A stretch of 63,663 bases of DNA. Origin: an uncultured Bacteroidota bacterium (GTDB taxonomy: Bacteria; Bacteroidota; Bacteroidia; Chitinophagales; Chitinophagaceae). Position 1 is the stretch's first letter; the number at the start of each line of letters is the position of its first letter. Where the stretch lies: positions 1-63,663 of the forward strand of contig CAIKYB010000031.1 in assembly GCA_903831575.1 (NCBI GenBank), written 5' to 3'. Both the position numbers and the translations under genes were made by a program. The notes under the pieces were generated by a model. That model ran no database searches, was not told the DNA's origin, and was given only the letters and a program-made list of their open reading frames with translations. Shown here piece after piece: positions 56,618 to 63,663 of this stretch.

Positions 56618-57073
56618 ATGCTAGGATTGTTCAAAAAGAAAAGTTTATTGCCTTTGGCAGATAACAAACGAATTGTTGAAGCCATTAAAGCTACAGAACA
56701 ATTAACCAGCGGAGAAATAAGGGTATATATTGAATCTCGGAACCCACTTGTAAATACTATAGAAAGAGCATCAGAATTGTTTTTTAAAATGCAGATGCAA
56801 AACACCAGGCAGCGTAATGGGGTCTTGTTATATCTCGCAGTGAAAGACAGAGAAGTAGCTCTTTTCGGCGATGAAGGCATTCACCAGCAAGTGGGTACGG
56901 CATTCTGGAACGCCCAGGTTAATCAAATGATTCAGCTTTTTAAAAACAATCAACTCTCGGATGGCATTGTCAAGTGTATCGCTGAAGTTGGAAATGTTTT
57001 AATCGATAAGTTTCCTTATGATGCTGCTGAAGATAAAAATGAATTGTCTGACGAAATCGTTTTTGGAAAATAA
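56618..57073 (+). CDS. TPM domain protein, cytoplasmic type
   Basis: A 151-residue protein with one TPM (TLP18.3/Psb32/MOLO-1) domain: IVEAIKATEQLTSGEIRVYI, RNGVLLYLAVKDREVALFGD and the HQQVG segment. It has no signal peptide. The start is 11 bp after lemA and its stop 14 bp before the next TPM gene. Some TPM domains have phosphatase activity; here the role is unknown. Confidence 0.85.
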   Translation: MLGLFKKKSLLPLADNKRIVEAIKATEQLTSGEIRVYIESRNPLVNTIERASELFFKMQMQNTRQRNGVLLYLAVKDREVALFGDEGIHQQVGTAFWNAQVNQMIQLFKNNQLSDGIVKCIAEVGNVLIDKFPYDAAEDKNELSDEIVFGK

Positions 57074-57087
57074 ATTCAACCACTGTA

Positions 57088-57834
57088 ATGAAATTTTTAA
57101 AATACGGTTTCCTTTTTTTTGCGATTTCCTGTCTCTTTATTAAAGGGTATAGTCAGCATCTTCCTTCTAAGTCATCGCCATCCAGACTTGTAAATGATTT
57201 TACCAATACGCTCACTGCTGATCAGGCAAATGCAATTGAACAAAAATTAGTAGCATTTGATGATAGTACTTCTACTCAAATTGCAGTAGTAATAGTAAAA
57301 TCACTTGATGGCGCAGAAATTAGTGATTATGCACTTAAGCTAGGACGTGAGTGGGGCATTGGGGGAAAGGATTATAACAACGGAGTCGTTTTTTTAATTT
57401 CAGTTGAAGACAGAAAAATAAATATTTCTACAGGATATGGTGTAGAAGGCGCATTGCCTGATATAACTGCCAAGCATATTATAGAAGATGTTGTAAAGCC
57501 CAATTTTAAAGGCAATGATTTTTACAGAGGAATTGACGAAGGAACAGATGCAATCATTAAAGCGGTTAAAGGAGAATATCACACACCAAGAAAAAAGGGA
57601 GGGGCATCTTCTGGAAAAATTATTTTTATCATCATCATTGTAATATTTATTTTATCGATGTCATCTGGTGGTGGCGGTGGTACGATGATGAGCAGAAGAG
57701 GCCTGGGAGGCGCGATGTTATTTCCGATGATGGGCGGAGGTTTTGGTAGCGGTGGCGGAAGTAGCTCCGGTGGCGGATTCGGCGGATTTGGAGGTGGTAG
57801 TTTTGGTGGAGGCGGAGCGAGTGGGGGATGGTAA
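57088..57834 (+). CDS. Secreted/membrane TPM domain protein with Gly-rich tail
   Basis: A 248-residue protein: signal peptide (about 1-23), TPM domain (about 28-165; LVNDFTNTLTADQANAIEQ, NGVVFLISVEDRKINI, TGYGVEGALPD), a membrane helix (IIFIIIIVIFILSM) and a Gly/Ser-rich C-terminus (FGSGGGSSSGGGFGGFGGG). This is the usual YgcG-like layout beside LemA. The Gly tail is real and typical. Confidence 0.88.
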   Translation: MKFLKYGFLFFAISCLFIKGYSQHLPSKSSPSRLVNDFTNTLTADQANAIEQKLVAFDDSTSTQIAVVIVKSLDGAEISDYALKLGREWGIGGKDYNNGVVFLISVEDRKINISTGYGVEGALPDITAKHIIEDVVKPNFKGNDFYRGIDEGTDAIIKAVKGEYHTPRKKGGASSGKIIFIIIIVIFILSMSSGGGGGTMMSRRGLGGAMLFPMMGGGFGSGGGSSSGGGFGGFGGGSFGGGGASGGW

Positions 57835-57851
57835 ATTTAGTTGATTAGGAA

Positions 57852-57966
57852 AATGTTTCAAAGGTTTCAGAAAGTTATAAGCTTGCAACTTATTAAACCT
57901 CTGAAACCTCTGAAACCTCTGAAACCTCTGAAACCTCTGAAACCTCTGAAACCTCTGAAACTTTTT
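57852..57966. repeat. Hairpin with tandem 9-mer CTGAAACCT
   Basis: Six perfect copies of CTGAAACCT at 57901-57954 and one variant (CTGAAACTT, 57955-57963) lie between convergent genes. The left arm (TTTCAAAGGTTTCAGAAAG, 57856-57874) can pair with any of the copies. It probably serves as a two-way terminator; copy number is likely variable. Confidence 0.75.
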
Positions 57967-57980
57967 AAACAATAATCCCT

Positions 57981-60419
57981 CTACTTAAAAACCTCATTCA
58001 CATAATCCTCAATTTCTTTCCCTTTAGCTTTAGATAATTTATCAAATGACTTCTTAAATCCTGGATCTATATAACTTCTGTATTGTTCAGGAATCATTTT
58101 TCTCAGACTAATCATTTTATCAATCCCCGTTTTGATTTTTGAAAGGTCATTAACTTTTAAAAGATAATCTGCGAATTTTTCTGATAGGCCCATTTTTTCT
58201 TGATTTAATGGAGCTTCATCAAAAGCTTTTGCAACAAAATCAAAATCCGCCTCACTTCCCTTTGTAATCAAAATGCTGATAATTTCATCTGCTAAAGTCC
58301 CCTTAGCATCGGTGCTGTATTTTTTGGCCAGGTCGTATGCAAGTTCAGGATGCTGAGCCACTAATCCTTTAAATGCAGCTCCTGCTACATTATAAGAGGA
58401 ATCATTTATGGCATTCTCAAAAACAGGAAGGTATTTTTTGTCGCCATTTTTAACGAGGAAATTAATTGCTACAGCTTTTACTTTTCTGCTTTTATCATTT
58501 TTAGCAATGGAAAGTATTGTATTAATAATAGCAGAATCATTTTTTAATGCGGAAGTGCCAATTTTTTGAATGGCTGCAATTCTAAGTTTATAAAATTGAT
58601 CTTGCAAACCGTTTGCTATTTGAGGCAGATTTTTCTTAGCAAAATAGTCTAAAGCTTCTTTTCTGTCCAAATAGTTTTTACCATATTTCCATTGTGCCTG
58701 ATAGTTTTCACCTGTTTTATCGTCTGTCTTTTCCGCTAACAATATTTTATCCGCATCTACGCTAATCCATTCGGGCTTCTTTGAAGTGTTGAAATAGAAA
58801 GTGTCGGTCTTGTTATTGACAATAACCTGGTGTCTTGTTTTATTTCCATCAACGTATATATCAATGGCAATAGGTAATGTAAATACTTTGCCTGATTTTT
58901 GCGTTTGATTAATAATAACAGCAGCGTATCCTGTTGAATCATAATTGTAGCTTATCTTTAATTTCGGGTGTCCGCTACCGTAATACCATTGATTCCAGAA
59001 CCAATTCAGGTCTTTACCCGTAACTTCTTCAAATGCCAATCTTAATTGCGCCGCTTCCCCTGTTTTGAATTTATTATTGGTTAAATAAACATGTAGTGAT
59101 TTGAAAAAGGCTTCATCTCCAACATAGTTTCTGAGCATGTGTAAAATCCTTCCGCCTTTATTGTAACTCACGCCATCGAAAACATCTTCTCTGCTGGAAT
59201 AAAAAAATCGAACCAGGTCTTTCTTTTCACCACCACTCATCAGATAACCCTGCATATCATCATAGTTATGCGCATCAGCCCAGTCTTTTCCATATTTATA
59301 TTCATCCCACAAGTACTCGCTATAATTAGCGAAACTTTCGTTAACGGTGATATTGCTCCAACTTTCAGCCGTTACTAAATCTCCAAACCACTGGTGAAAT
59401 AATTCATGGGCAATAGTTTCATCCCATTCGTTGCCATCAGATAATTCTCTGGCATTTTGATAAGCACTTTCCTGGTGTAATGTAGCTGTAGTGTTTTCCA
59501 TTGCACCACTTACATAATCGCGTCCTACCATTTGTGAATATTTTTGCCAAGGAAATTCAACCCCAAGTTTGTTGGAATAAAATGCCATCATTTCTGGAGT
59601 ATTGCCGAAAATGCCACGAGCGTAGGGTTGGTATTTTTTCTCAACATAGTAACTCACTTCCTTCCCTTTGTAGGAATCTTTTACGATAGCAAAATCTCCA
59701 ATACCCATAAAAAACAAATAGGGTGCATGAGGTAAATCCATTTTCCAGGAATCCGTTCTGGTGCCATCTACATTTTTCTTTTGACTCATTAATAGTCCAT
59801 TGCTCAATGTCACATATTTATCCGGAACAGTCATGGTAATCTCTTCTGTGGATTTCTGGTTGGGTTTATCAATGGTAATCATCCAAACACTGTTTGATTC
59901 TGTTTCTCCCTGAGTCCAGATTTGAGTAGGTTTATTTTTGTCGGTTCCTTTAGGATTGATGAAGTACAAGCCTTTTGCGTCAGTTATTGCCGCGCTGCCT
60001 TCAGCTTCAATATCATTAGGTTTACTGGTATAGCTGAAATAAAGGGTGTATTTTTCTTTGTTGGTATAGGTTCTGTTGAGTTTTATATTCAACTTTAAAC
60101 CGTCGTAACTGTATTTAAGTTTGACAGGATTAACACCATCCATAAGTTTTACTTCAAGAATTTCCATTCCTTTAGCATCTAGTAAAACACTGTCAGTTGC
60201 ATAACATGTAGGCTTTAAGGTCAGCCATTCTTTTCCGTACATATATGATTTGTCATAATCAAAACGAACATCCAGTTTGGTATGAACAAGGTCGTTGATT
60301 CGCAACTCGCTTCCTCTGTAATTATTTTTCCATGAAGTGTCTTCTGCTTCATCTTGAAATTGCGCAAAACTTAGGCAGGGGATAGTAAAAAAGAAAAGAG
60401 AATAAATTATTTGCTTCAT
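57981..60419 (-). CDS. M1 family aminopeptidase with HEAT-like C-terminus
   Basis: An 812-residue exported metallopeptidase (signal peptide about 1-19). The exopeptidase motif SGAMENTTA and zinc site ETIAHELFHQWFGD with the distant Glu in NITVNESFANYSEY are complete. After the catalytic and beta domains the last ~200 residues are helical repeats (LRIAAIQKIGTSALKND, VAINFLVKNGDKKYLP, AAFKGLVAQHPELA). It likely trims peptides in the periplasm or at the surface. Confidence 0.92.
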   Translation of the reverse strand: MKQIIYSLFFFTIPCLSFAQFQDEAEDTSWKNNYRGSELRINDLVHTKLDVRFDYDKSYMYGKEWLTLKPTCYATDSVLLDAKGMEILEVKLMDGVNPVKLKYSYDGLKLNIKLNRTYTNKEKYTLYFSYTSKPNDIEAEGSAAITDAKGLYFINPKGTDKNKPTQIWTQGETESNSVWMITIDKPNQKSTEEITMTVPDKYVTLSNGLLMSQKKNVDGTRTDSWKMDLPHAPYLFFMGIGDFAIVKDSYKGKEVSYYVEKKYQPYARGIFGNTPEMMAFYSNKLGVEFPWQKYSQMVGRDYVSGAMENTTATLHQESAYQNARELSDGNEWDETIAHELFHQWFGDLVTAESWSNITVNESFANYSEYLWDEYKYGKDWADAHNYDDMQGYLMSGGEKKDLVRFFYSSREDVFDGVSYNKGGRILHMLRNYVGDEAFFKSLHVYLTNNKFKTGEAAQLRLAFEEVTGKDLNWFWNQWYYGSGHPKLKISYNYDSTGYAAVIINQTQKSGKVFTLPIAIDIYVDGNKTRHQVIVNNKTDTFYFNTSKKPEWISVDADKILLAEKTDDKTGENYQAQWKYGKNYLDRKEALDYFAKKNLPQIANGLQDQFYKLRIAAIQKIGTSALKNDSAIINTILSIAKNDKSRKVKAVAINFLVKNGDKKYLPVFENAINDSSYNVAGAAFKGLVAQHPELAYDLAKKYSTDAKGTLADEIISILITKGSEADFDFVAKAFDEAPLNQEKMGLSEKFADYLLKVNDLSKIKTGIDKMISLRKMIPEQYRSYIDPGFKKSFDKLSKAKGKEIEDYVNEVFK

Positions 60420-60436
60420 GTTATTGTTTTAGGATG

Positions 60437-60444
60437 CAAAAGTA
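60437..60444 (-). promoter_or_regulatory. -7 element TACTTTTG before the M1 peptidase gene
   Basis: TACTTTTG on the minus strand, 18 bp before the start codon; no -33 TTTG at the right spacing. Confidence 0.35.
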
Positions 60445-60502
60445 ATAGCATTATCTTATATGAAATCTTAAATTTATTACAAATCCAATCGTCTATATTA
60501 TG

Positions 60503-60510
60503 TAGCTTTG
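60503..60510 (+). promoter_or_regulatory. -7 element TAGCTTTG before the DUF4476 gene
   Basis: TAGCTTTG lies 22 bp before the ATG at 60533, facing away from the M1 peptidase promoter. No -33 element seen. Confidence 0.35.
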
Positions 60511-60532
60511 AAAAACATCTACGATTAACGAA

Positions 60533-62041
60533 ATGAAGGTTATTTATTTTCTGATTTTAAATTTTATTGTTGCAACATCAGCCAAGGGGCAGCCTTTACA
60601 TTACATCTACATTCAAACCGAAGACAAACAGCCATTTTATGTGAGGGCTAACGAGAAAATTTACAGCTCTTCTGAGTCTGGAAGTCTTACCATCCCTAAG
60701 CTTATAGAAGGTGATTTTATATTTACGATTGGGTTTCCTAAAAATTCATGGCCTGCTCAAAAGTATAAAATCACTATTGGTCAAAAAGATCTAGGATTGA
60801 TCTTGAAAAAATCAACTGATAATTTATGGTCGCTGTTCAACCTTCAATCATTACAATTGATCCCCTCTTTAGATGCTACAGGTAATCCGATAACAAATAA
60901 TACGAAAAATGACTTTTCCAGTCTTTTAGCTCAGGTAAGTAATATGCCTTTGGACCTGCAGGTAAAAAATCAAGCAGACACTTCCCGAAAAAGAACGGAG
61001 TTAATTCATGTAGATTCAAACGATAGCATAGCTGCTTTTTTAATTAATAATAAAACATCTTCCTCATTAGTTCTAGATTCGATTAATAAAAAAGACACTA
61101 TAAATACAGTATTTAATAGTAATGTAGAGGTAGTCAAAAAAAAAGATACCATAAAATTCACTACAGAGAATATGCAAGCCAATGCGATTTCTCCTCCTGT
61201 AATTCCCATTAATCCCCCTGTAATCATTACTGATTCCTCCATTACTCCCATTCAAAACCCAATAAATTCAACGAGAGCAGACACAGCCATACTTTCCGCA
61301 AAAAAACAATCAATTACTGATACCATTAAAAATGAAGGATACTTGACTGATTCATTAAAGAGAAGTCTCAGTTTCATTGAAGATATTGTTATACAGCAGC
61401 CAAAATTAAATGCTGACTCTTTTGTAAGCAGCAGTAAACCTACGTTACGGAATGATTCATCAAGCAGGAAAGACTCGATTTTAATTTCCACTATTACTAC
61501 TATCTCTTATGATACAATAGTTGAAAATAAGCATCCATCTGCAGAAGACACAACCACTCTAGACAGCGAGATAGTGTCTGCTGTTTCAATAGCTCAAATA
61601 GATAGTATGGTGATTAAAGATACTGTTGCTATATCAAGTGATGTTAACAGAAAGGATTCCATGGGTGAATTGAAATCAACAGTTAATGCAAGGGATACGC
61701 AAAAAGGGGACAGTTCCGTTAATCTTCCGGATCTCGCCAAAAACAAACAGAATTGCCCATTTTTGGCTAGCGATTCAGATTTCATTCAGTTAAGAAGAGA
61801 TATGACTAACGAAGACGGTGAGTCGAGGATGGTTTCATCGGCACTCGCTTTTTTTAGAAAAAAATGTTTTACAACTGCACAAATAAAAAATCTTGCAGTT
61901 TTATTTTTACAAGATGATTCCCGATTGCTTTTTTTAGAGATGGCGTATTCGCATACAAGTGACGTTGAGCATTTCGCTTCATTGGAATCTTTACTTATCG
62001 AGAATAAAAATATCAATAGTTTCAAATCTTTGTTTCATTAA
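60533..62041 (+). CDS. Exported DUF4476 protein with long Asp/Ser-rich linker
   Basis: A 502-residue protein with signal peptide (MKVIYFLILNFIVATSAKG), a small N-terminal beta domain (about 22-110; YIYIQTEDKQPFYVRANEK) and a low-complexity linker (about 120-400) rich in Asp, Ser, Thr, Ile and Lys with recurring DSI, KDTI and DTI words. A DUF4476 domain (about 410-502; CPFLASDSDFIQLRRDM, FTTAQIKNLAVLFLQDD) ends it. The function of DUF4476 is unknown. The linker looks disordered and fast-evolving. truA follows after 18 bp. Confidence 0.8.
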   Translation: MKVIYFLILNFIVATSAKGQPLHYIYIQTEDKQPFYVRANEKIYSSSESGSLTIPKLIEGDFIFTIGFPKNSWPAQKYKITIGQKDLGLILKKSTDNLWSLFNLQSLQLIPSLDATGNPITNNTKNDFSSLLAQVSNMPLDLQVKNQADTSRKRTELIHVDSNDSIAAFLINNKTSSSLVLDSINKKDTINTVFNSNVEVVKKKDTIKFTTENMQANAISPPVIPINPPVIITDSSITPIQNPINSTRADTAILSAKKQSITDTIKNEGYLTDSLKRSLSFIEDIVIQQPKLNADSFVSSSKPTLRNDSSSRKDSILISTITTISYDTIVENKHPSAEDTTTLDSEIVSAVSIAQIDSMVIKDTVAISSDVNRKDSMGELKSTVNARDTQKGDSSVNLPDLAKNKQNCPFLASDSDFIQLRRDMTNEDGESRMVSSALAFFRKKCFTTAQIKNLAVLFLQDDSRLLFLEMAYSHTSDVEHFASLESLLIENKNINSFKSLFH

Positions 62042-62059
62042 TTTCACATCAATCATTAT

Positions 62060-62794
62060 ATGCCACGTTTTTTTGTCGAAGTAGCCTATAAGGGTACTCA
62101 TTATGCAGGATTCCAGATACAAGCCAATGCGAATACCATTCAGGCTGAAATCGAAAAAGCTTTTCATATTTATTTCAGGCAGAAATTCGAATTGACGGGA
62201 TCTTCAAGAACGGATGCTGGTGTACATGCACTACAGAATTTTTTTCATTTTGATACAAATGAAAACATTAAAAATATCCCTATTGAAGCATCGTATCATT
62301 TGAATGCAATTCTCCCAAAAGATATAGTAGTGAAAAGTATTTTTAAAGTTGATAGTAATGCGCATTGCAGATTTGACGCAGTATCTCGGTCTTATGAATA
62401 TACGTTGTATCAAAGTAAAGATCCATTCTTGGAAGACACCGCATGCTATTATCCCTATCCTCTGAGTGTTGATTTATTAAATGAAGCCGCTTTAATAATT
62501 AAATCAAATACAGACTTTCAATCTTTCTCAAAAAAAAATACGCAAGTCAAAACCTTTGATTGTGCTATAATGGAGAGTAGTTGGGCCTTTGATGGTAATA
62601 AGATAAGGTATCAGGTTAAAGGTAATCGTTTTTTGAGAGGGATGGTGAAGGGTTTGGTAGGAACAATGCTGAAAGTGGCTACAGGAAAGATTAGTATCGT
62701 TGATTTTGAAGCAATAATAAAAGATCACGCTGTATCAAAAGTTGATTTTTCAATGCCTCCACAGGGATTAGTCCTTGTCCGCGTTTGCTACTAA
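62060..62794 (+). CDS. truA: tRNA pseudouridine synthase A
   Basis: A 244-residue synthase that modifies U38-40 in the tRNA anticodon stem. The catalytic Asp is in GSSRTDAGVHALQ; the VAYKGTHYAGFQIQ start and the RGMVKGLVGTML C-terminal helix are typical. Length is normal. It lies 18 bp after the DUF4476 gene. Confidence 0.95.
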   Translation: MPRFFVEVAYKGTHYAGFQIQANANTIQAEIEKAFHIYFRQKFELTGSSRTDAGVHALQNFFHFDTNENIKNIPIEASYHLNAILPKDIVVKSIFKVDSNAHCRFDAVSRSYEYTLYQSKDPFLEDTACYYPYPLSVDLLNEAALIIKSNTDFQSFSKKNTQVKTFDCAIMESSWAFDGNKIRYQVKGNRFLRGMVKGLVGTMLKVATGKISIVDFEAIIKDHAVSKVDFSMPPQGLVLVRVCY

Positions 62795-62900
62795 CCGTTA
62801 ATTCTACTTTTTTTTTATTATGAAACTCTTGCTGCGTAAGGATTTCAAAGGTTTTTGAGCTTTTTTTTCAAAAAAGAATCGAATAAAGTTTCAAAATAAT

Positions 62901-62931
62901 TTTGATTACATGTAGGATGCCCTTATCTTTG
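62901..62931 (+). promoter_or_regulatory. rRNA promoter P1
   Basis: TTTG at 62901-62904, 19 bp, TATCTTTG at 62924-62931: exact Bacteroidota consensus. The following GCCGTCCG is identical to that of the tRNA-Glu promoter. Confidence 0.88.
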
Positions 62932-63013
62932 CCGTCCGCTTTAAAAAAAAGCAGAAAAGTTCTCAGAAAAAAAGTAAGGTTTCAAAAGTATTTTCAATAA
63001 AAATGAAAATAAA

Positions 63014-63045
63014 TTTGGATGGTAATTTGACCGCCCTTACCTTTG
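63014..63045 (+). promoter_or_regulatory. rRNA promoter P2
   Basis: TTTG at 63014-63017, 20 bp, TACCTTTG at 63038-63045. It is preceded by GCCCT, as P1 is, and lies 114 bp downstream of P1. Confidence 0.85.
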
Positions 63046-63135
63046 CACTCCCAATTAAAAAAAGGGTATTTTTTCAAAGGAAAAAATAGAAACAAAAAAA
63101 CGGAATAATTATAAAAAATTATAAAAGACGAAATG

Positions 63136-63159
63136 CCAAATCATTTCTTAATGATTTGG
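63136..63159 (+). other. rRNA leader hairpin
   Basis: CCAAATCAT and ATGATTTGG form a perfect 9-bp stem with a TTCTTA loop in the pre-16S leader; it may take part in antitermination or RNase processing. Confidence 0.5.
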
Positions 63160-63174
63160 AAATCATAGTCTTAA

Positions 63175-63185
63175 GTTCTTTGAAA
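63175..63185 (+). promoter_or_regulatory. boxA-like antitermination element
   Basis: GTTCTTTGAAA in the 16S leader resembles boxA, bound by NusB-S10, in sequence and position (about 120 nt before 16S). Confidence 0.5.
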
Positions 63186-63305
63186 GTTTGGAAACAGCAG
63201 CAAATCAATAACATGATTTAAACAGGTAATGTTAGCGCAAATATTAATTTAGAATTTGACGTTAATTTCCAATGAAATTACACAGTCAGATTAAACAACA
63301 CATTT

Positions 63306-63663
<358 letters not shown>

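Larger units (their letters stand above)
62795..63305. other. 511-bp rRNA promoter and leader region
   Basis: Between truA and 16S rRNA no protein gene is seen. It contains two full promoters (62901-62931 and 63014-63045), a 9-bp leader hairpin (63136-63159) and a boxA-like element (63175-63185). A T8/A6 stretch near 62860-62876 could form a weak truA terminator. Confidence 0.75.

Noticed and set aside
57718..57972. Minus-strand frame coding a repeated FQR peptide
   Set aside because: It is produced by the CTGAAACCT 9-mer and the reverse of the Gly-rich tail of the TPM gene; no start signal or family.

Overview
The window comes from the chromosome of an AT-rich member of the Bacteroidota, most likely the Chitinophagales/Chitinophagaceae. 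Four things support this: the 5' end of the 16S rRNA gene at the right edge; type IX secretion C-terminal domains (type A at 1-141, gliding-motility type B at 23271-25163); Bacteroidota promoters of the form TTTG-N19/20-TAnnTTTG before the 16S rRNA, tRNA-Glu and atpG; and weak or absent Shine-Dalgarno sequences.

1-7.6 kb: the tail of a T9SS cargo gene, a non-coding stretch, then a tight secreted-protein operon. It encodes two tandem paralogous metallophosphoesterases, a mosaic YHYH/DUF1566 protein and a HupE/UreJ-like membrane protein. The first three proteins end in the same ~72-residue C-terminal module. 7.7-11.7 kb: a PhyH-type dioxygenase, a TIM-barrel isomerase/epimerase and a radical SAM protein with an unusual CX4CX2C cluster motif.

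11.8-23.1 kb: an Lrp/AsnC regulator divergent from a full reductive pyrimidine degradation locus. It encodes an acyl-CoA-forming semialdehyde dehydrogenase, a class III aminotransferase, an NCS1 permease, dihydropyrimidinase, a nitrilase-type beta-ureidopropionase, PreT, PreA and a second, unrelated M20-type carbamoyl-amide hydrolase. Together these would import uracil or thymine, reduce and open the ring, remove the carbamoyl group, transaminate the beta-amino acid and yield acetyl- or propionyl-CoA.

23.2-48.2 kb: mostly housekeeping. Genes are a gliding-motility-type secreted protein, uvrA, elaA, rarA, aspS, a small membrane protein, sucD, a Mla-like ATPase and permease, maeB, lysA, scpB, a solitary atpG, secA, a SPOR-like exported protein, an M20 amidohydrolase and a beta-CASP nuclease. 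Between rarA and aspS lies a REP array of ten units in two opposed orientations next to its REP-associated tyrosine transposase. A tRNA-Glu gene sits at 48.25 kb.

48.5-55.8 kb: gap, pgk, a nucleoside phosphorylase, deoC, an S23 four-helix-bundle gene, a full-length aldehyde dehydrogenase and a truncated catalytically dead one (a split version of ALDH16). This is a deoxyribonucleoside-to-glycolysis module. Its intergenic gaps carry a family of long imperfect hairpins built from GGTTTCAAAGG-like words; the S23 gene sits between the two arms of one of them, recalling the S23-coding intervening sequences of 23S rRNA. This is the most unusual observation in the window. 56-62.8 kb: LemA-TPM-TPM, an M1 aminopeptidase, a DUF4476 protein and truA. 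From 62.9 kb there are tandem rRNA promoters, a leader and the 16S rRNA gene, which runs off the window.
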